From positions 372,001 through 436,000 of the forward strand of contig NZ_JAGSPA010000003.1 of NCBI RefSeq assembly GCF_019204005.1: a stretch of 64,000 nt of DNA. The letters are read 5' to 3'. Shown in pieces: positions 27,825 through 36,251 of the stretch. Each line of letters begins with the position of its first letter. The first letter of the stretch is position 1. This DNA is from Pacificimonas pallii. Its GTDB lineage: Bacteria > Pseudomonadota > Alphaproteobacteria > Sphingomonadales > Sphingomonadaceae. Under the pieces are notes generated by a model that was given only the letters and a program-made list of their open reading frames with translations, did not search any database and had not been told where the DNA came from. Position numbers and translations under genes: made by a program.

Positions 27825-29534
27825 CTACCCGGTCTCCTTCGCGCCGCGAACCTGCGCAAGCATTTCAGACAGGTCGACATCTTTCGTGTCCGAGGGCGCG
27901 ACATCCAGCAGCGGCGCGATGCGGCCGATAACGCGGCTCACCACCGGCGCGGCCGTCCAGCCCGCCGTCGCATAGCCATAGGTTTCCTTGATCCCCTTGG
28001 GCTCATCCAGCATCGCAACCACGACATATTGCGGATCGTCCATCGGGAAGGCGGCGGCAAAAGTCGTCACGAGCGACCGCCGCGCATAACCGCCATTCTT
28101 GGGCTTCTCGGCCGTGCCGGTCTTGCCGCCCACGCGGTAGCCCTCGGCCTCCGCATTGCGGCCCGTGCCGTTCTTCACGACCAGCCGCAGCAGCGCGTTT
28201 ACCCGCGCCGATGTCGCTTCTGAAAAGACACGGCGACCCTCCGGCTGCTCGTCCAGACCCAGCTTCATCAGCGTGGGCTCGTGATAGACACCGCCATTGA
28301 CGATCGCGGCATAGGCGGCCGCCAGATGCAGCGGCGTCACGGACAGGCCGTGGCCATAGGAGATCGTCATGGTGGAAGCTTCGCCCCAGCGCGGCGGTTG
28401 CAACGGCTTTCCGCGCTCGGCCAGTTCCAGCGTCGGGCGGTCCAGCATGCCCAGTTGTGACAGGTACGACTGCTGCCGTTCCGGGCCAATATCCAGCGCC
28501 ATTTTCGCCGTGCCGATGTTCGATGAATACATGAAGATTTCAGGGACACTCAACCAGCGGTTCTTGGCGTGAAAATCGCGGATGCGGTGACGGCCGATCC
28601 TGATCGGCGCGCTGGCATCATAGCCTTGCGCCATCGACGTCACGACGCCGCTCTCCATCGCCATGGCCATGGTCAGCGCCTTGAATGTCGAGCCAAGTTC
28701 GTAGACGCCATATGTCGCGCGGTTGAAGCGCGGATCCATCTCACCGCCGCCGCCGAATTTCGGCGCATTGGGGTCGAATACCGGCTGCGAGGTCATGGCG
28801 ATCAGCTCGCCCGTTCGCACGTCCATCACGATACCGCTGCCGCCAATGGCGGAATGCCTGTCCATCTGCGCGGCGAGTTCCTGCACCAGAACATGCTGCA
28901 CGCGCGTATCGAGCGATAGCTGCACCGGCTCGTCCGCGCGGTCGGGGTCGCGCAGGCGTTCGTCCAGCTGACGCTCCAGCCCGGCCATACCCTCACCGTC
29001 GGCATTGGCATGGCCAATCGTATGCGCCGCCAGCGTACCATTGGGATAGACGCGTTCCCATTCCCGGCCGATTTCCAGTCCGGGCTCGCCAAGCGCTTTC
29101 AGCGCCTGCGCATCGCGCGGCATGACGCGGCGTTCGACATATGCCCATTTGCCACGGTGGCTAAGCTTCTTCTGAATGTCCGCGGGATCGCGCTCGCCGA
29201 TGATGCGCGCTATCTGCTCCGCGATCTCGGCGGGGTCACCGATCAGCTGCTGCGGTTTCACGGCCAGATAATAGGCTTCGAAACTGCGGGCCAGATCGCT
29301 GCCATTGCGATCGACGATCGGCGCGCGCGGGCCAATGCGCTCCCAAAGATTATGGGCATTTGCGACGCCCACCGGTTCTCGCAGCGCCAGGTCGGCAAGA
29401 CGCGCACCGGTCAGCAGGGTCAGGCAGCCGAACAGGGCCATGCCCACCACCATACGCTGACGTGCGCGGCGCAGGTGCGCCTGGCGCTTCCCTGCAAGCT
29501 GGATGCGAAGGGTGCGGAGAGCCGCCGGGCTCAC
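27825..29534 (-). CDS. ftsI: Peptidoglycan transpeptidase FtsI (PBP3)
   Basis: A 569-residue class B penicillin-binding protein that crosslinks septal peptidoglycan with FtsW. One N-terminal transmembrane helix (about residues 28-48) is followed by the pedestal domain (residues about 60-200). The transpeptidase domain carries all three active-site motifs: STFK (about residue 285), SSN (about residue 340) and KTG in VGGKTGTAEK (about residue 480). The start is GTG in a 4-nt overlap with ftsL (GTGA). Confidence 0.97.
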   Translation of the reverse strand: MSPAALRTLRIQLAGKRQAHLRRARQRMVVGMALFGCLTLLTGARLADLALREPVGVANAHNLWERIGPRAPIVDRNGSDLARSFEAYYLAVKPQQLIGDPAEIAEQIARIIGERDPADIQKKLSHRGKWAYVERRVMPRDAQALKALGEPGLEIGREWERVYPNGTLAAHTIGHANADGEGMAGLERQLDERLRDPDRADEPVQLSLDTRVQHVLVQELAAQMDRHSAIGGSGIVMDVRTGELIAMTSQPVFDPNAPKFGGGGEMDPRFNRATYGVYELGSTFKALTMAMAMESGVVTSMAQGYDASAPIRIGRHRIRDFHAKNRWLSVPEIFMYSSNIGTAKMALDIGPERQQSYLSQLGMLDRPTLELAERGKPLQPPRWGEASTMTISYGHGLSVTPLHLAAAYAAIVNGGVYHEPTLMKLGLDEQPEGRRVFSEATSARVNALLRLVVKNGTGRNAEAEGYRVGGKTGTAEKPKNGGYARRSLVTTFAAAFPMDDPQYVVVAMLDEPKGIKETYGYATAGWTAAPVVSRVIGRIAPLLDVAPSDTKDVDLSEMLAQVRGAKETG

Positions 29535-30124
29535 CGTAGTGAGACTTTCTGGAAACCGGCGCGCTCCAGCGTTGCCGCCGTGTCGACGTCAGCGATGAAA
29601 TTATCGGAAAACAGGTCCACGGGGTCCGCCTGCGCCAATTCGGCTGCGGCAAAGGTGGTTTCCTTCGGCGCCTGCCTTGCCTGCTGGTCGGCTGGCGGCG
29701 CGGCGACGGGCAGCGGGCGCGGCACTTCCGCCGCGGACTCGGCGACGGCAACAGTCCGGACCGGCGCGGCGACCCGCGCAGGCGTTGCCGTCACAGCGGC
29801 ATCGTCCACGACGGCCAGATGCAGCGCCGCCGCGCCGCTCTGATCGAACGCAGCCGCGAACGCACGCGGTCCGCCGACGATCTGACCCGGCTTCGGCGCG
29901 TGATAATTCCACAGGCTTGCATTCAGCATTTCAAGGCGCGCGAGCGATGAGCGCGCACCGATCTCGGCCTGCAGCTTCGCGATGCGGTCCGTGTCTTCGC
30001 GCATCTGGGCCTGTAAATCAGAGATGCGGTCGCGCTCCTCGCCGACATGATAGCTCGACAGATAGAGACCAAGCCCCGCGCCAATGGTGACAATACCAAG
30101 ACCGATGGTGCCAAACTTGCTCAT
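29531..30124 (-). CDS. ftsL: FtsL-position cell division protein with long C-terminal tail
   Basis: A 197-residue bitopic protein between rsmH and ftsI, the invariant place of ftsL. Residues about 5-22 form a transmembrane helix ([17 protein letters not shown]). Residues about 28-65 form a heptad-like coiled coil ([19 protein letters not shown]). A segment like [12 protein letters not shown] ends the core. Beyond residue about 95 there is a tail of about 100 residues rich in Ala, Pro and Val, absent from the roughly 100-120-residue FtsL of most proteobacteria. The ATG at 30124 (MSKFGTIG) has a GGGAGAG site and overlaps rsmH by 4 nt. Assignment rests mainly on position and topology. Confidence 0.8.
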   Translation of the reverse strand: MSKFGTIGLGIVTIGAGLGLYLSSYHVGEERDRISDLQAQMREDTDRIAKLQAEIGARSSLARLEMLNASLWNYHAPKPGQIVGGPRAFAAAFDQSGAAALHLAVVDDAAVTATPARVAAPVRTVAVAESAAEVPRPLPVAAPPADQQARQAPKETTFAAAELAQADPVDLFSDNFIADVDTAATLERAGFQKVSLR

Positions 30125-31122
30125 GCTGCTCTCCCGGGCCGCTTTGCGGTCCATCCTCTGGTTGATCGATGCGCTGCATCCGCGCGCTCTGTACCGGCCC
30201 ATGCGGCGGCATCGGTACGTGTCGCCGCGCGCAGGGTTGCGGAGCGGGAACGCGGATTGCGGCGCAGTTCTGCATCCCCCGCGCGGACGGGACGTGCCGG
30301 ACGTGCGAATGTAGGCGCTGGCCCGGAAGCGTTCAGTTCCGGCTGGTGGCGCGAACCACCCGGCGCGCCGCCGCTGCGGGTCCGCAGGAATTGTTTCACG
30401 ATGCGGTCCTCCAGCGAGTGGAAGCTGACAATGGCAAGGCGTCCGCCGGGGGCCAGCAGGCGTTCCGCCGCCTCCAGCGCCGCCTCAAGCTCGCCCATTT
30501 CATCATTGACCGCGATGCGCAGCGCCTGGAACGTCTTGGTCGCCAGGTCCGTCTTTGCGCCCGGACGGTGCCCCACCGCGCGGCGTATGATTTCGGCTGT
30601 TTCGTGCGTGCGCGCCAGCGGGCGGGCGCCGACCAGTGCGCGTGCCACCCGCCGTGCGGCGCGCTCATCGCCATAATGATAGATGATGTCGGCCAGCTCG
30701 CCTTCATCAGCCTCATTCACCAGATCGGCGGCCGTCGGCCCGTCCTGCGCCATGCGCATGTCGAGTGGCCCGTCCTCGCGGAACGAAAAACCGCGGGCGG
30801 CCTGATCCAGCTGCATCGACGACACGCCGATATCCAGCATGATCGCATCGACCCGGCCCACGCCGCGATCCGCCAGCGCCTCCCCCATGCGAGAGAAGCG
30901 CTCTTCGATCAGGGTCAGCTGTCCGCCCGCATGCCGGCGACCGGCGGCGATCGCGTCGGGGTCCCGGTCGAACCCATAGACATGATCCGCGCCGGCATCG
31001 CGCGCGGCAAACGCATAGCCGCCGGCACCGAATGTCCCGTCGACCACCACGGCCCCCTGTACCGGCGCAATCGCGGCAAGCACGTCGTCAAGCAGCACGG
31101 GAATATGCGGCGCACGGCTCAT
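30121..31122 (-). CDS. rsmH: 16S rRNA (cytosine1402-N4)-methyltransferase RsmH
   Basis: A 333-residue SAM methyltransferase (formerly MraW) that methylates N4 of C1402 in the 16S rRNA decoding centre. The N-terminal [10 protein letters not shown] and [11 protein letters not shown] (about residue 26), [18 protein letters not shown] (about residue 101) and [13 protein letters not shown] (about residue 253) are family signatures. It overlaps mraZ and ftsL by 4 nt on each side. Confidence 0.97.
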   Translation of the reverse strand: MSRAPHIPVLLDDVLAAIAPVQGAVVVDGTFGAGGYAFAARDAGADHVYGFDRDPDAIAAGRRHAGGQLTLIEERFSRMGEALADRGVGRVDAIMLDIGVSSMQLDQAARGFSFREDGPLDMRMAQDGPTAADLVNEADEGELADIIYHYGDERAARRVARALVGARPLARTHETAEIIRRAVGHRPGAKTDLATKTFQALRIAVNDEMGELEAALEAAERLLAPGGRLAIVSFHSLEDRIVKQFLRTRSGGAPGGSRHQPELNASGPAPTFARPARPVRAGDAELRRNPRSRSATLRAATRTDAAAWAGTERADAAHRSTRGWTAKRPGRAA

Positions 31123-31592
31123 GACTTGCGCGCCCGGGCAAGCTTGCTCTTCACGATGCGCAGAACCGTCTCGTTCTTCGCTTCTTCGATATAGGTCTCG
31201 GGCCGCCAGATCTGGAAATTGTCACCCATGCCGAACATCAGCACCAAATCGTCGATCCCGGCATAATCGCGCAGATCTTCCGGCAGGCTGAGACGGCCAG
31301 CCTCCTCGTAATTCAGACGGTGCGCGAGTGCGAAGATGGCCAGCCGGTCCTCTTCCTCCTCATCGGAAATTTCATCTTCCGCGAACCGCTCGCGCTTCGC
31401 CGCGTTCATCCGCTCCATCTTCGCGGTATCGTAGGCGAGCAGGCAGGGTTTCATCTTGCGATGCGGCATCAGCACCAGGCGGCGTTCGCCGGATTTCACC
31501 TGCAGGACGTCGCGAAAAGGGGCCGGAATCGAGATTCGTCCCTTCGCATCGACACCGTTCAGGTGAATTCCTTCAAAAAGGCCGTCGGCCAC
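31119..31592 (-). CDS. mraZ: Transcriptional regulator MraZ
   Basis: MraZ is a ring-forming AbrB-fold DNA-binding protein that represses its own dcw promoter in E. coli. Two tandem swapped-hairpin repeats are visible: [18 protein letters not shown] and, later, [19 protein letters not shown] prefer GTG at 31592 ([11 protein letters not shown], 157 residues) because a GGGAAA site precedes it by about 6 nt and homologs begin near this point. A TTG at 31628 would add 12 residues. It is the first gene of the dcw cluster. Confidence 0.92.
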   Translation of the reverse strand: MADGLFEGIHLNGVDAKGRISIPAPFRDVLQVKSGERRLVLMPHRKMKPCLLAYDTAKMERMNAAKRERFAEDEISDEEEEDRLAIFALAHRLNYEEAGRLSLPEDLRDYAGIDDLVLMFGMGDNFQIWRPETYIEEAKNETVLRIVKSKLARARKS

Positions 31593-31718
31593 CCGCGCTT
31601 TCCCATCATTCTCTGCGGAACGCGGCAAAAACGCATCATCATCAGGTCAAAAATCCGACAATCCGGGAACTACCCGATCAACACAGCGCACCACATCCCA
31701 TGTGCAAAAGGGCTAACA

Positions 31719-31753
31719 TGGGATGGCATGGGAATTCAATGGAAATGTTGGGA
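31719..31753. promoter_or_regulatory. Putative MraZ-box array upstream of mraZ
   Basis: On the plus strand TGGGA occurs at 31719-31723, 31729-31733 and 31749-31753. A degenerate ATGGA sits at 31739-31743, so the copies fall in exact 10-bp register (TGGGA-N5 units). MraZ of E. coli is known to bind TGGGN repeats separated by 5 nt in its own leader. Here the boxes lie about 127-161 nt upstream of the mraZ GTG, and the TGGGA strand is opposite to the coding strand. This 309-base gap between mraZ and the next gene holds no ORF that I can support. Confidence 0.65.
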
Positions 31754-31845
31754 TAATCGGCCCCGTCATTGACAAACATTTGTATTACAACAGTTTTATA
31801 ACACCTCCTGATTTGGGTGTGCAGGACAACCCCTGACACACAGCC

Positions 31846-31868
31846 TGTGGATAAGTCTGTGGGATAAG
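31846..31868. promoter_or_regulatory. DnaA-box pair upstream of the dcw cluster
   Basis: TGTGGATAA at 31846-31854 is the exact complement of the DnaA box TTATCCACA. It is followed after 12 nt by a near copy, TGTGGGATAAG (31858-31868), giving a tandem arrangement. An AT-rich stretch (about 31769-31815) with an ACAAA-CA-TTTGT inverted repeat (31772-31783) lies between these boxes and the MraZ boxes. Regulation of division genes by DnaA is inference; a replication origin is less likely with so few boxes. Confidence 0.5.
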
Positions 31869-31901
31869 ATGTCGGGGACCTTCCATCCCACGGGCACCCG
31901 G

Positions 31902-32231
31902 CTAGATCTCGGTGAGCTCGCCTTCCGATGATCGCTGTTCCTGCGGCGCGTTCGGATCGGCTGGAATTGCTGGCAGAACATCTTCAACCGGCGGCGGCAT
32001 GATGATGGCGGGCTGTTCGAATCCCGGCAATGGCGGCTGCGGCTCGGACTCAGGTTCAGGCGCGGAATCGAGTGCCTCCTCGCTTCCGGGGGCGACGCCA
32101 AGCGTCGCGAGCGTATCATTCTGCCCGCCGCCCGGTTCGACAAGCCCGACCGGACCGAAAAGCGCTGCGAATAACAGTGCCATCAGGAAGACCAGGGCCA
32201 GACCCGTTATGCCTAATCGTACCCTATTCAT
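31902..32231 (-). CDS. Hypothetical single-pass membrane protein, Pro/Glu-rich
   Basis: A 109-residue protein that I do not recognise. Residues about 7-27 form one hydrophobic helix (ITGLALVFLMALLFAALFG). The rest is a predicted disordered, acidic, proline-rich region (EPESEPQPPLPGFEQP) ending in acidic residues, likely periplasmic. I chose the ATG at 32231 (MNRVRLGI) with a TAGGG site; the longer frame lacks support. It lies upstream of the mraZ leader on the same strand and divergent from the thiolase-like gene. Confidence 0.65.
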   Translation of the reverse strand: MNRVRLGITGLALVFLMALLFAALFGPVGLVEPGGGQNDTLATLGVAPGSEEALDSAPEPESEPQPPLPGFEQPAIIMPPPVEDVLPAIPADPNAPQEQRSSEGELTEI

Positions 32232-32341
32232 AACCCTAAGATAGTCCTCCTCCTCCCCCAATCGCAAGGGTGACAGCGGGTTGTACGAAGATATGTATGC
32301 GAAAATCCGGTTTGGCGGCCCCGAGGCTGCGGGAGATTTGA

Positions 32342-33850
32342 ATGACGGTCGCACCCAATACGCCCTGCCTTGTCGGCGCCGCGCAATATGTCGGCCGCAC
32401 GCGGGATCCCGCCGCCGGCCTGTCGCCCGCGGACATGCTGGCGGAGGTCGCACGGCGCGCGCTGGTGGATGCGGGGAAAGTGTCCGCATCCGACATCGAC
32501 ACTGTTGCGATCGTACGGCTGTTCGCGGATTCCGGACCGGCCTTCGCATCGCCCTTCGGCGCATATCGGAACCTGCCCTGGTCCGTCGCCCGGCGTATTG
32601 GGGCGACGGACGCGCGCGCCGTTTACGGCCCCGTTGGCGGCAACACGCCGCAAATGCTGGTCAATCATTTTGCCGAAGCCATCTGGAACAAGGAGGCCGA
32701 TATCGCCCTCATCGCAGGCGGCGAGGCGCTGCGTACACAGGCACGCGCGGCAAAGGCGGGCCTCGACCCGGAATGGGGCGAGGATGCCCCGGCACCGCCC
32801 GAAACGCCCTTTCCCGAGGCGCGCCTCCTGACCCGGCACGAACTGGCGCACGGCATTGCCATGCCGGTCAATGTCTACCCGCTGTTTGAAACCGCTTATG
32901 GCGCGAAAAAGGGCTGGTCCCTGGCGGAACACCGCGCACAGATCGGCCGCCTGATGAGCGGCTTTACGGACGTCGCCGCGAACAATCCCTATGCCCAGGC
33001 CGGTATATCGCGCGCACCCGGCGAACTTACCGAGGAAACAGCCGAAAATCGCATGATTTCCTGGCCCTATACAAAATATCTCGTATCCAACATGTTTGTC
33101 GATCAGGCCGGTGCCGTGCTCCTAATGTCAGCGGCACGGGCGGACGCGCTCGGCATTGCGCGGGACCGCCGCGTCTATCTGCACGGCAGCGCCGATACGG
33201 CGGAGAAGACGCCGTCGGAACGCGAGGATCTCGCCCGCTGCCCCGCGATTGAAATGGGCGCGCGGCACGCGCTATCCCAGGCCGGTGTTGCGGCCAGCGA
33301 CCTGGGCCCGGTGGACCTTTACTCCTGCTTTCCCGTTGCCGTCGAGATCGCGGCGGAAGCCATCGGCCTGCCGACCGACAGGCCAAAGCGGCTGACCATG
33401 ACCGGCGGACTCCCCTATTTTGGCGGCCCGGGCAACGCCTATTCCCTCCACGGCATCGCCGAAGTTTACGCGGCGTGCCGTAACGCGCCCCAGGACTACG
33501 GCCTCGTCTTCGCCAATGGCGGTTATCTTTCGAAGCACAGTTTCGGTGTCTACAGCGCCCGGCCCGGCTACGCCCCCCGCGTCGATCCCGCGACCTACCA
33601 GGCGGACCTTGATGCCCTGCCATCGCGGAATGTGGACGAAGCGCCGTCGGGCGCGGGGACGATCGAAGCCTATACGGTCGTCCATGGCCGCGGCGGCGCG
33701 AAGTTCGCCATCGTCATCGGCGAGGGCAAAGGCAGGCGCTTTCTCGCGCAGATGACATCCGGCCTTGATCGGCTGACACAGGCCAATGCCGTCGGGCAGC
33801 GGATCACGGTCACGTCAGGCGACCCGGTGAATGAGGCTGTTTTCGAATAG
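32342..33850 (+). CDS. Thiolase-like protein with extra C-terminal domain, no active-site Cys
   Basis: A 502-residue thiolase-fold protein of the SCP2-thiolase/TLP1-like type. The fold halves are recognisable (CLVGAAQYVGR at the start; DLYSCFPVAVEIAAEAIG about residue 324; GGLPYFGGPGNAYSLHGIAE about residue 357). Where thiolases carry the nucleophilic Cys the segment reads VYGPVGGNTPQ with no Cys. An additional C-terminal OB-like region (TIEAYTVVHGRGG ... GRRFLAQM) matches the type-1 thiolase-like proteins. It may bind CoA esters or catalyse a non-thiolytic step rather than cleave 3-ketoacyl-CoA. The SD GGGAG precedes ATG. Confidence 0.82.
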   Translation: MTVAPNTPCLVGAAQYVGRTRDPAAGLSPADMLAEVARRALVDAGKVSASDIDTVAIVRLFADSGPAFASPFGAYRNLPWSVARRIGATDARAVYGPVGGNTPQMLVNHFAEAIWNKEADIALIAGGEALRTQARAAKAGLDPEWGEDAPAPPETPFPEARLLTRHELAHGIAMPVNVYPLFETAYGAKKGWSLAEHRAQIGRLMSGFTDVAANNPYAQAGISRAPGELTEETAENRMISWPYTKYLVSNMFVDQAGAVLLMSAARADALGIARDRRVYLHGSADTAEKTPSEREDLARCPAIEMGARHALSQAGVAASDLGPVDLYSCFPVAVEIAAEAIGLPTDRPKRLTMTGGLPYFGGPGNAYSLHGIAEVYAACRNAPQDYGLVFANGGYLSKHSFGVYSARPGYAPRVDPATYQADLDALPSRNVDEAPSGAGTIEAYTVVHGRGGAKFAIVIGEGKGRRFLAQMTSGLDRLTQANAVGQRITVTSGDPVNEAVFE

Positions 33851-33880
33851 CGGGCGTCGCGCACGGCCGTGTCAGAGGAT

Positions 33881-35413
33881 CTAAGCGCCTGCCTTGGCGG
33901 CGCGGCGCTCTTCGTCACGGTCTTTCGCGGACCTGTAGGTTTCGAACCATGCCTCGATGGCATCGACCTTGTCCGCCGCGCCGTGCAGACCGAGCTTTGA
34001 GCGGCGCCAGATCACGTCGTCGGCGGTACGCGCAAATTCATGTTCCGCCAGATAGTGCAGCTCGGCGCCGTGCAGCCCCGGCGCGACTTCTTCGCCCAGA
34101 TCGGCAATGCCGCTGGCGTTCCGCATGATGATGTCGATCCGCGTTCCATATGCCCGCGCCAGGCGGCGCAGCAATGTCGGCGGGCACCAGCCAAAGCGCG
34201 CTTTGGCGCCCGCCAGAAAGCCTGAAAAATTCGCGTCCGCGATATCGCCGCCCGGCAACGGCGCGCGCGCGGTCCAGGGGGCGGACATCTCGGCAAGGTC
34301 GCCCTTCATCCTGTCGAGCGCCTTTTCCGCCAGTCGCCGATAAGTGGTGATCTTGCCGCCGAACACGGACAGAATCGGCGCGCCGCCATCGCCTGCGGAA
34401 TAATCAAAATGATAATCCCGCGTGATCTTCGACGCATCGCTGCTATTGTTATCGAACAGGGGCCGCAGACCGGCGTAGGTCCAGACGACATCGTCGGCCG
34501 TAATATCGCTGCTCAGATAGCGGTTCACCACGCCGCACAAATAGTCGATCTCGTCGCCGGAGATGGCGATGGCGGCGCGGTCGCTACCGTCATGCGGAAC
34601 ATCTGTGGTCCCGATCAGCGTATATTTGCCCTCATAGGGAATGGTGAAGATCACACGCCCGTCGCTATTCTGCAGCAGATAGGCCTGCTCGCCGGGATAC
34701 AGGCGCGGCACGACAATGTGCGATCCCTTGATCAGCCGCAGGCGGCCTTCGGATGTCTGCGCCGCCATCCCGGCAATGTCGGAAACCCACGGTCCGGCCG
34801 CGTTTACGATCGCCCGCGCCTCGATCATGCGGGCATTGCCATTCTCGTCAGCCAGCGTGGCCGACCAATGACCGGCATGGCGTTCCAGCGCGGTGCAGGC
34901 CGTGCGGGTCAGGACGTCGGCGCCGCGTTCCTTCGCATCGACGGCATTCAGAACGACAAGACGGCTATCCTCGACCCAGCAATCGGAATATTCGAATGCC
35001 GACTTCACATCCGTTTCCAGCGGCGTAAATCGATCCGAGGACCGCCGCTTCAAATATGTCGTCGCGTCCAGAAGCTTACGCCCGCCCGCATGATCGTAAA
35101 GGAATAGCCCGATCCGGATCATCCACGCCGGACGCCCGCCGCTGCGATGCGGCAGCACAAAGCGCATCGGCCAGATGATGTGCGGGGCGGCGCGCATCAA
35201 CGTCTCGCGTTCTTTCAGCGATTCCCGCACCAGCCGGAACTCGAAATGTTCCAGATAACGCAGCCCGCCATGGACCAGTTTCGTCGATGCCGATGACGTG
35301 TGCGACGCCAGGTCATGCTGTTCACAAAGACACACGGACAGCCCGCGGCCAGCGGCATCGCGCGCAATGCCCGTGCCGTTAATCCCGCCGCCGATAACCA
35401 GTAAATCGTACAT
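33881..35413 (-). CDS. glpD: Glycerol-3-phosphate dehydrogenase (FAD, GlpD type)
   Basis: A 510-residue membrane-associated flavoenzyme oxidising sn-glycerol 3-phosphate to DHAP and passing electrons to quinone. FAD-binding motif LLVIGGGINGTGIARDAAGRG is split at the N-terminus, followed by SSASTKLVHGGLRYLE (about residue 40), KGSHIVVPRL, YTLIGTTDVPHDG and the C-terminal DAO_C domain. It is encoded alone; no glpK or glpF is nearby. The 243 bases upstream hold no gene I can support. Confidence 0.95.
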   Translation of the reverse strand: MYDLLVIGGGINGTGIARDAAGRGLSVCLCEQHDLASHTSSASTKLVHGGLRYLEHFEFRLVRESLKERETLMRAAPHIIWPMRFVLPHRSGGRPAWMIRIGLFLYDHAGGRKLLDATTYLKRRSSDRFTPLETDVKSAFEYSDCWVEDSRLVVLNAVDAKERGADVLTRTACTALERHAGHWSATLADENGNARMIEARAIVNAAGPWVSDIAGMAAQTSEGRLRLIKGSHIVVPRLYPGEQAYLLQNSDGRVIFTIPYEGKYTLIGTTDVPHDGSDRAAIAISGDEIDYLCGVVNRYLSSDITADDVVWTYAGLRPLFDNNSSDASKITRDYHFDYSAGDGGAPILSVFGGKITTYRRLAEKALDRMKGDLAEMSAPWTARAPLPGGDIADANFSGFLAGAKARFGWCPPTLLRRLARAYGTRIDIIMRNASGIADLGEEVAPGLHGAELHYLAEHEFARTADDVIWRRSKLGLHGAADKVDAIEAWFETYRSAKDRDEERRAAKAGA

Positions 35414-35656
35414 ATTCGCCGTCAGTGGTTCCTGATCTCAATACGCTCCCTATAGCAGCGGACATGCAGCAATCTATGAATTACGCGGCGGGCGCTTTGG
35501 CAAAGGTACCGATGAAACATAAGAATTGTCGGCAATCCGCTGCATCGTCATGCCTGCCGCGGATCGGTCATCTTCAATCATGCGGGCATGAGGGCGTGCG
35601 GGGAACGCGTGCCCGCCGCCTGCCGCACGCCGGGCACGCGGGGGCGGGACAGGGAA

Positions 35657-36079
35657 ATGGGTGAGATTGTCCGGACTGGACTGCGCTGGCTGCTGACGGC
35701 CATCTATCTTTACGTCGGCATCGCGCATCTCAGAACGCCGGAACCGTTTCTCGCCATCATGCCCCAATGGGTGCCCTTCCCTCAGCAAGTCGTTGCGTTG
35801 ACCGGCATCTGGGAAATCATCGGCGCTGTCCTGCTGATGACCCCGAAATTCCGCCGCGCCGCGGGCTGGATGCTTGCCGCCTATGCCGTCGCCGTCTACC
35901 CCGCGAACATCAGGCATGCCGTTGAGGGACTGGAAGTGAACGGTGTCACGCTTGACTGGCGCTATCACGTCCCGCGCCTGCTCTTCCAGCCGGTCTTCGT
36001 CTGGTGGGCGCTTTTCGCGGGCGGCATCATCGACTGGCCGATGCGAAAAAAGTCGGCCCGGTCAGCGGCCCGCCCATGA
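35657..36079 (+). CDS. DoxX-like membrane protein
   Basis: A 140-residue integral membrane protein with four predicted helices and the DoxX/DoxD-type pattern (YLYVGIAHLRTPEPFLAIMP, then LTGIWEIIGAVLLMTP, and AAGWMLAAYAVAVYPANIRHA). DoxX-family members are small membrane proteins of largely unknown role, some linked to quinone or thiol redox. The ATG at 35657 begins MGEIVRTGLRW; an AGGGA lies almost against it, so the exact start is uncertain. Confidence 0.75.
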   Translation: MGEIVRTGLRWLLTAIYLYVGIAHLRTPEPFLAIMPQWVPFPQQVVALTGIWEIIGAVLLMTPKFRRAAGWMLAAYAVAVYPANIRHAVEGLEVNGVTLDWRYHVPRLLFQPVFVWWALFAGGIIDWPMRKKSARSAARP

Positions 36080-36251
36080 AGCGGCATTCAGGGCGGCCCC
36101 TTCCCGCCGCCACCGTGAATATGGATAGCGATCCGCGCCGCGTTCGATAAAGACATCGGCCGCGGACCAAATGACGGCTGCTGGCTTGCAACCGGGCCGA
36201 CAGTCCGTTTGTAAGTAGCGAAACAACCGGATTTTCACAGGAGACCATTGA

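Noticed and set aside
31769-31802. A perfect -35 TTGACA on the plus strand with TATAAC downstream
   Set aside because: The spacing is 22 nt, too long for a sigma-70 promoter, and no plus-strand gene starts within range. The stretch is reported only as part of the dcw leader.
31700-31900. A possible replication origin (DnaA boxes plus AT-rich DNA)
   Set aside because: There is only one perfect and one near DnaA box, and no dnaA, hemE, parAB or gidA gene is nearby. A regulatory role is more likely.
35425-35664. A 79-codon frame on the plus strand in the glpD-DoxX gap
   Set aside because: No SD, no domain and an Arg/Gly/His-rich tail; it overlaps the DoxX start region in another frame.
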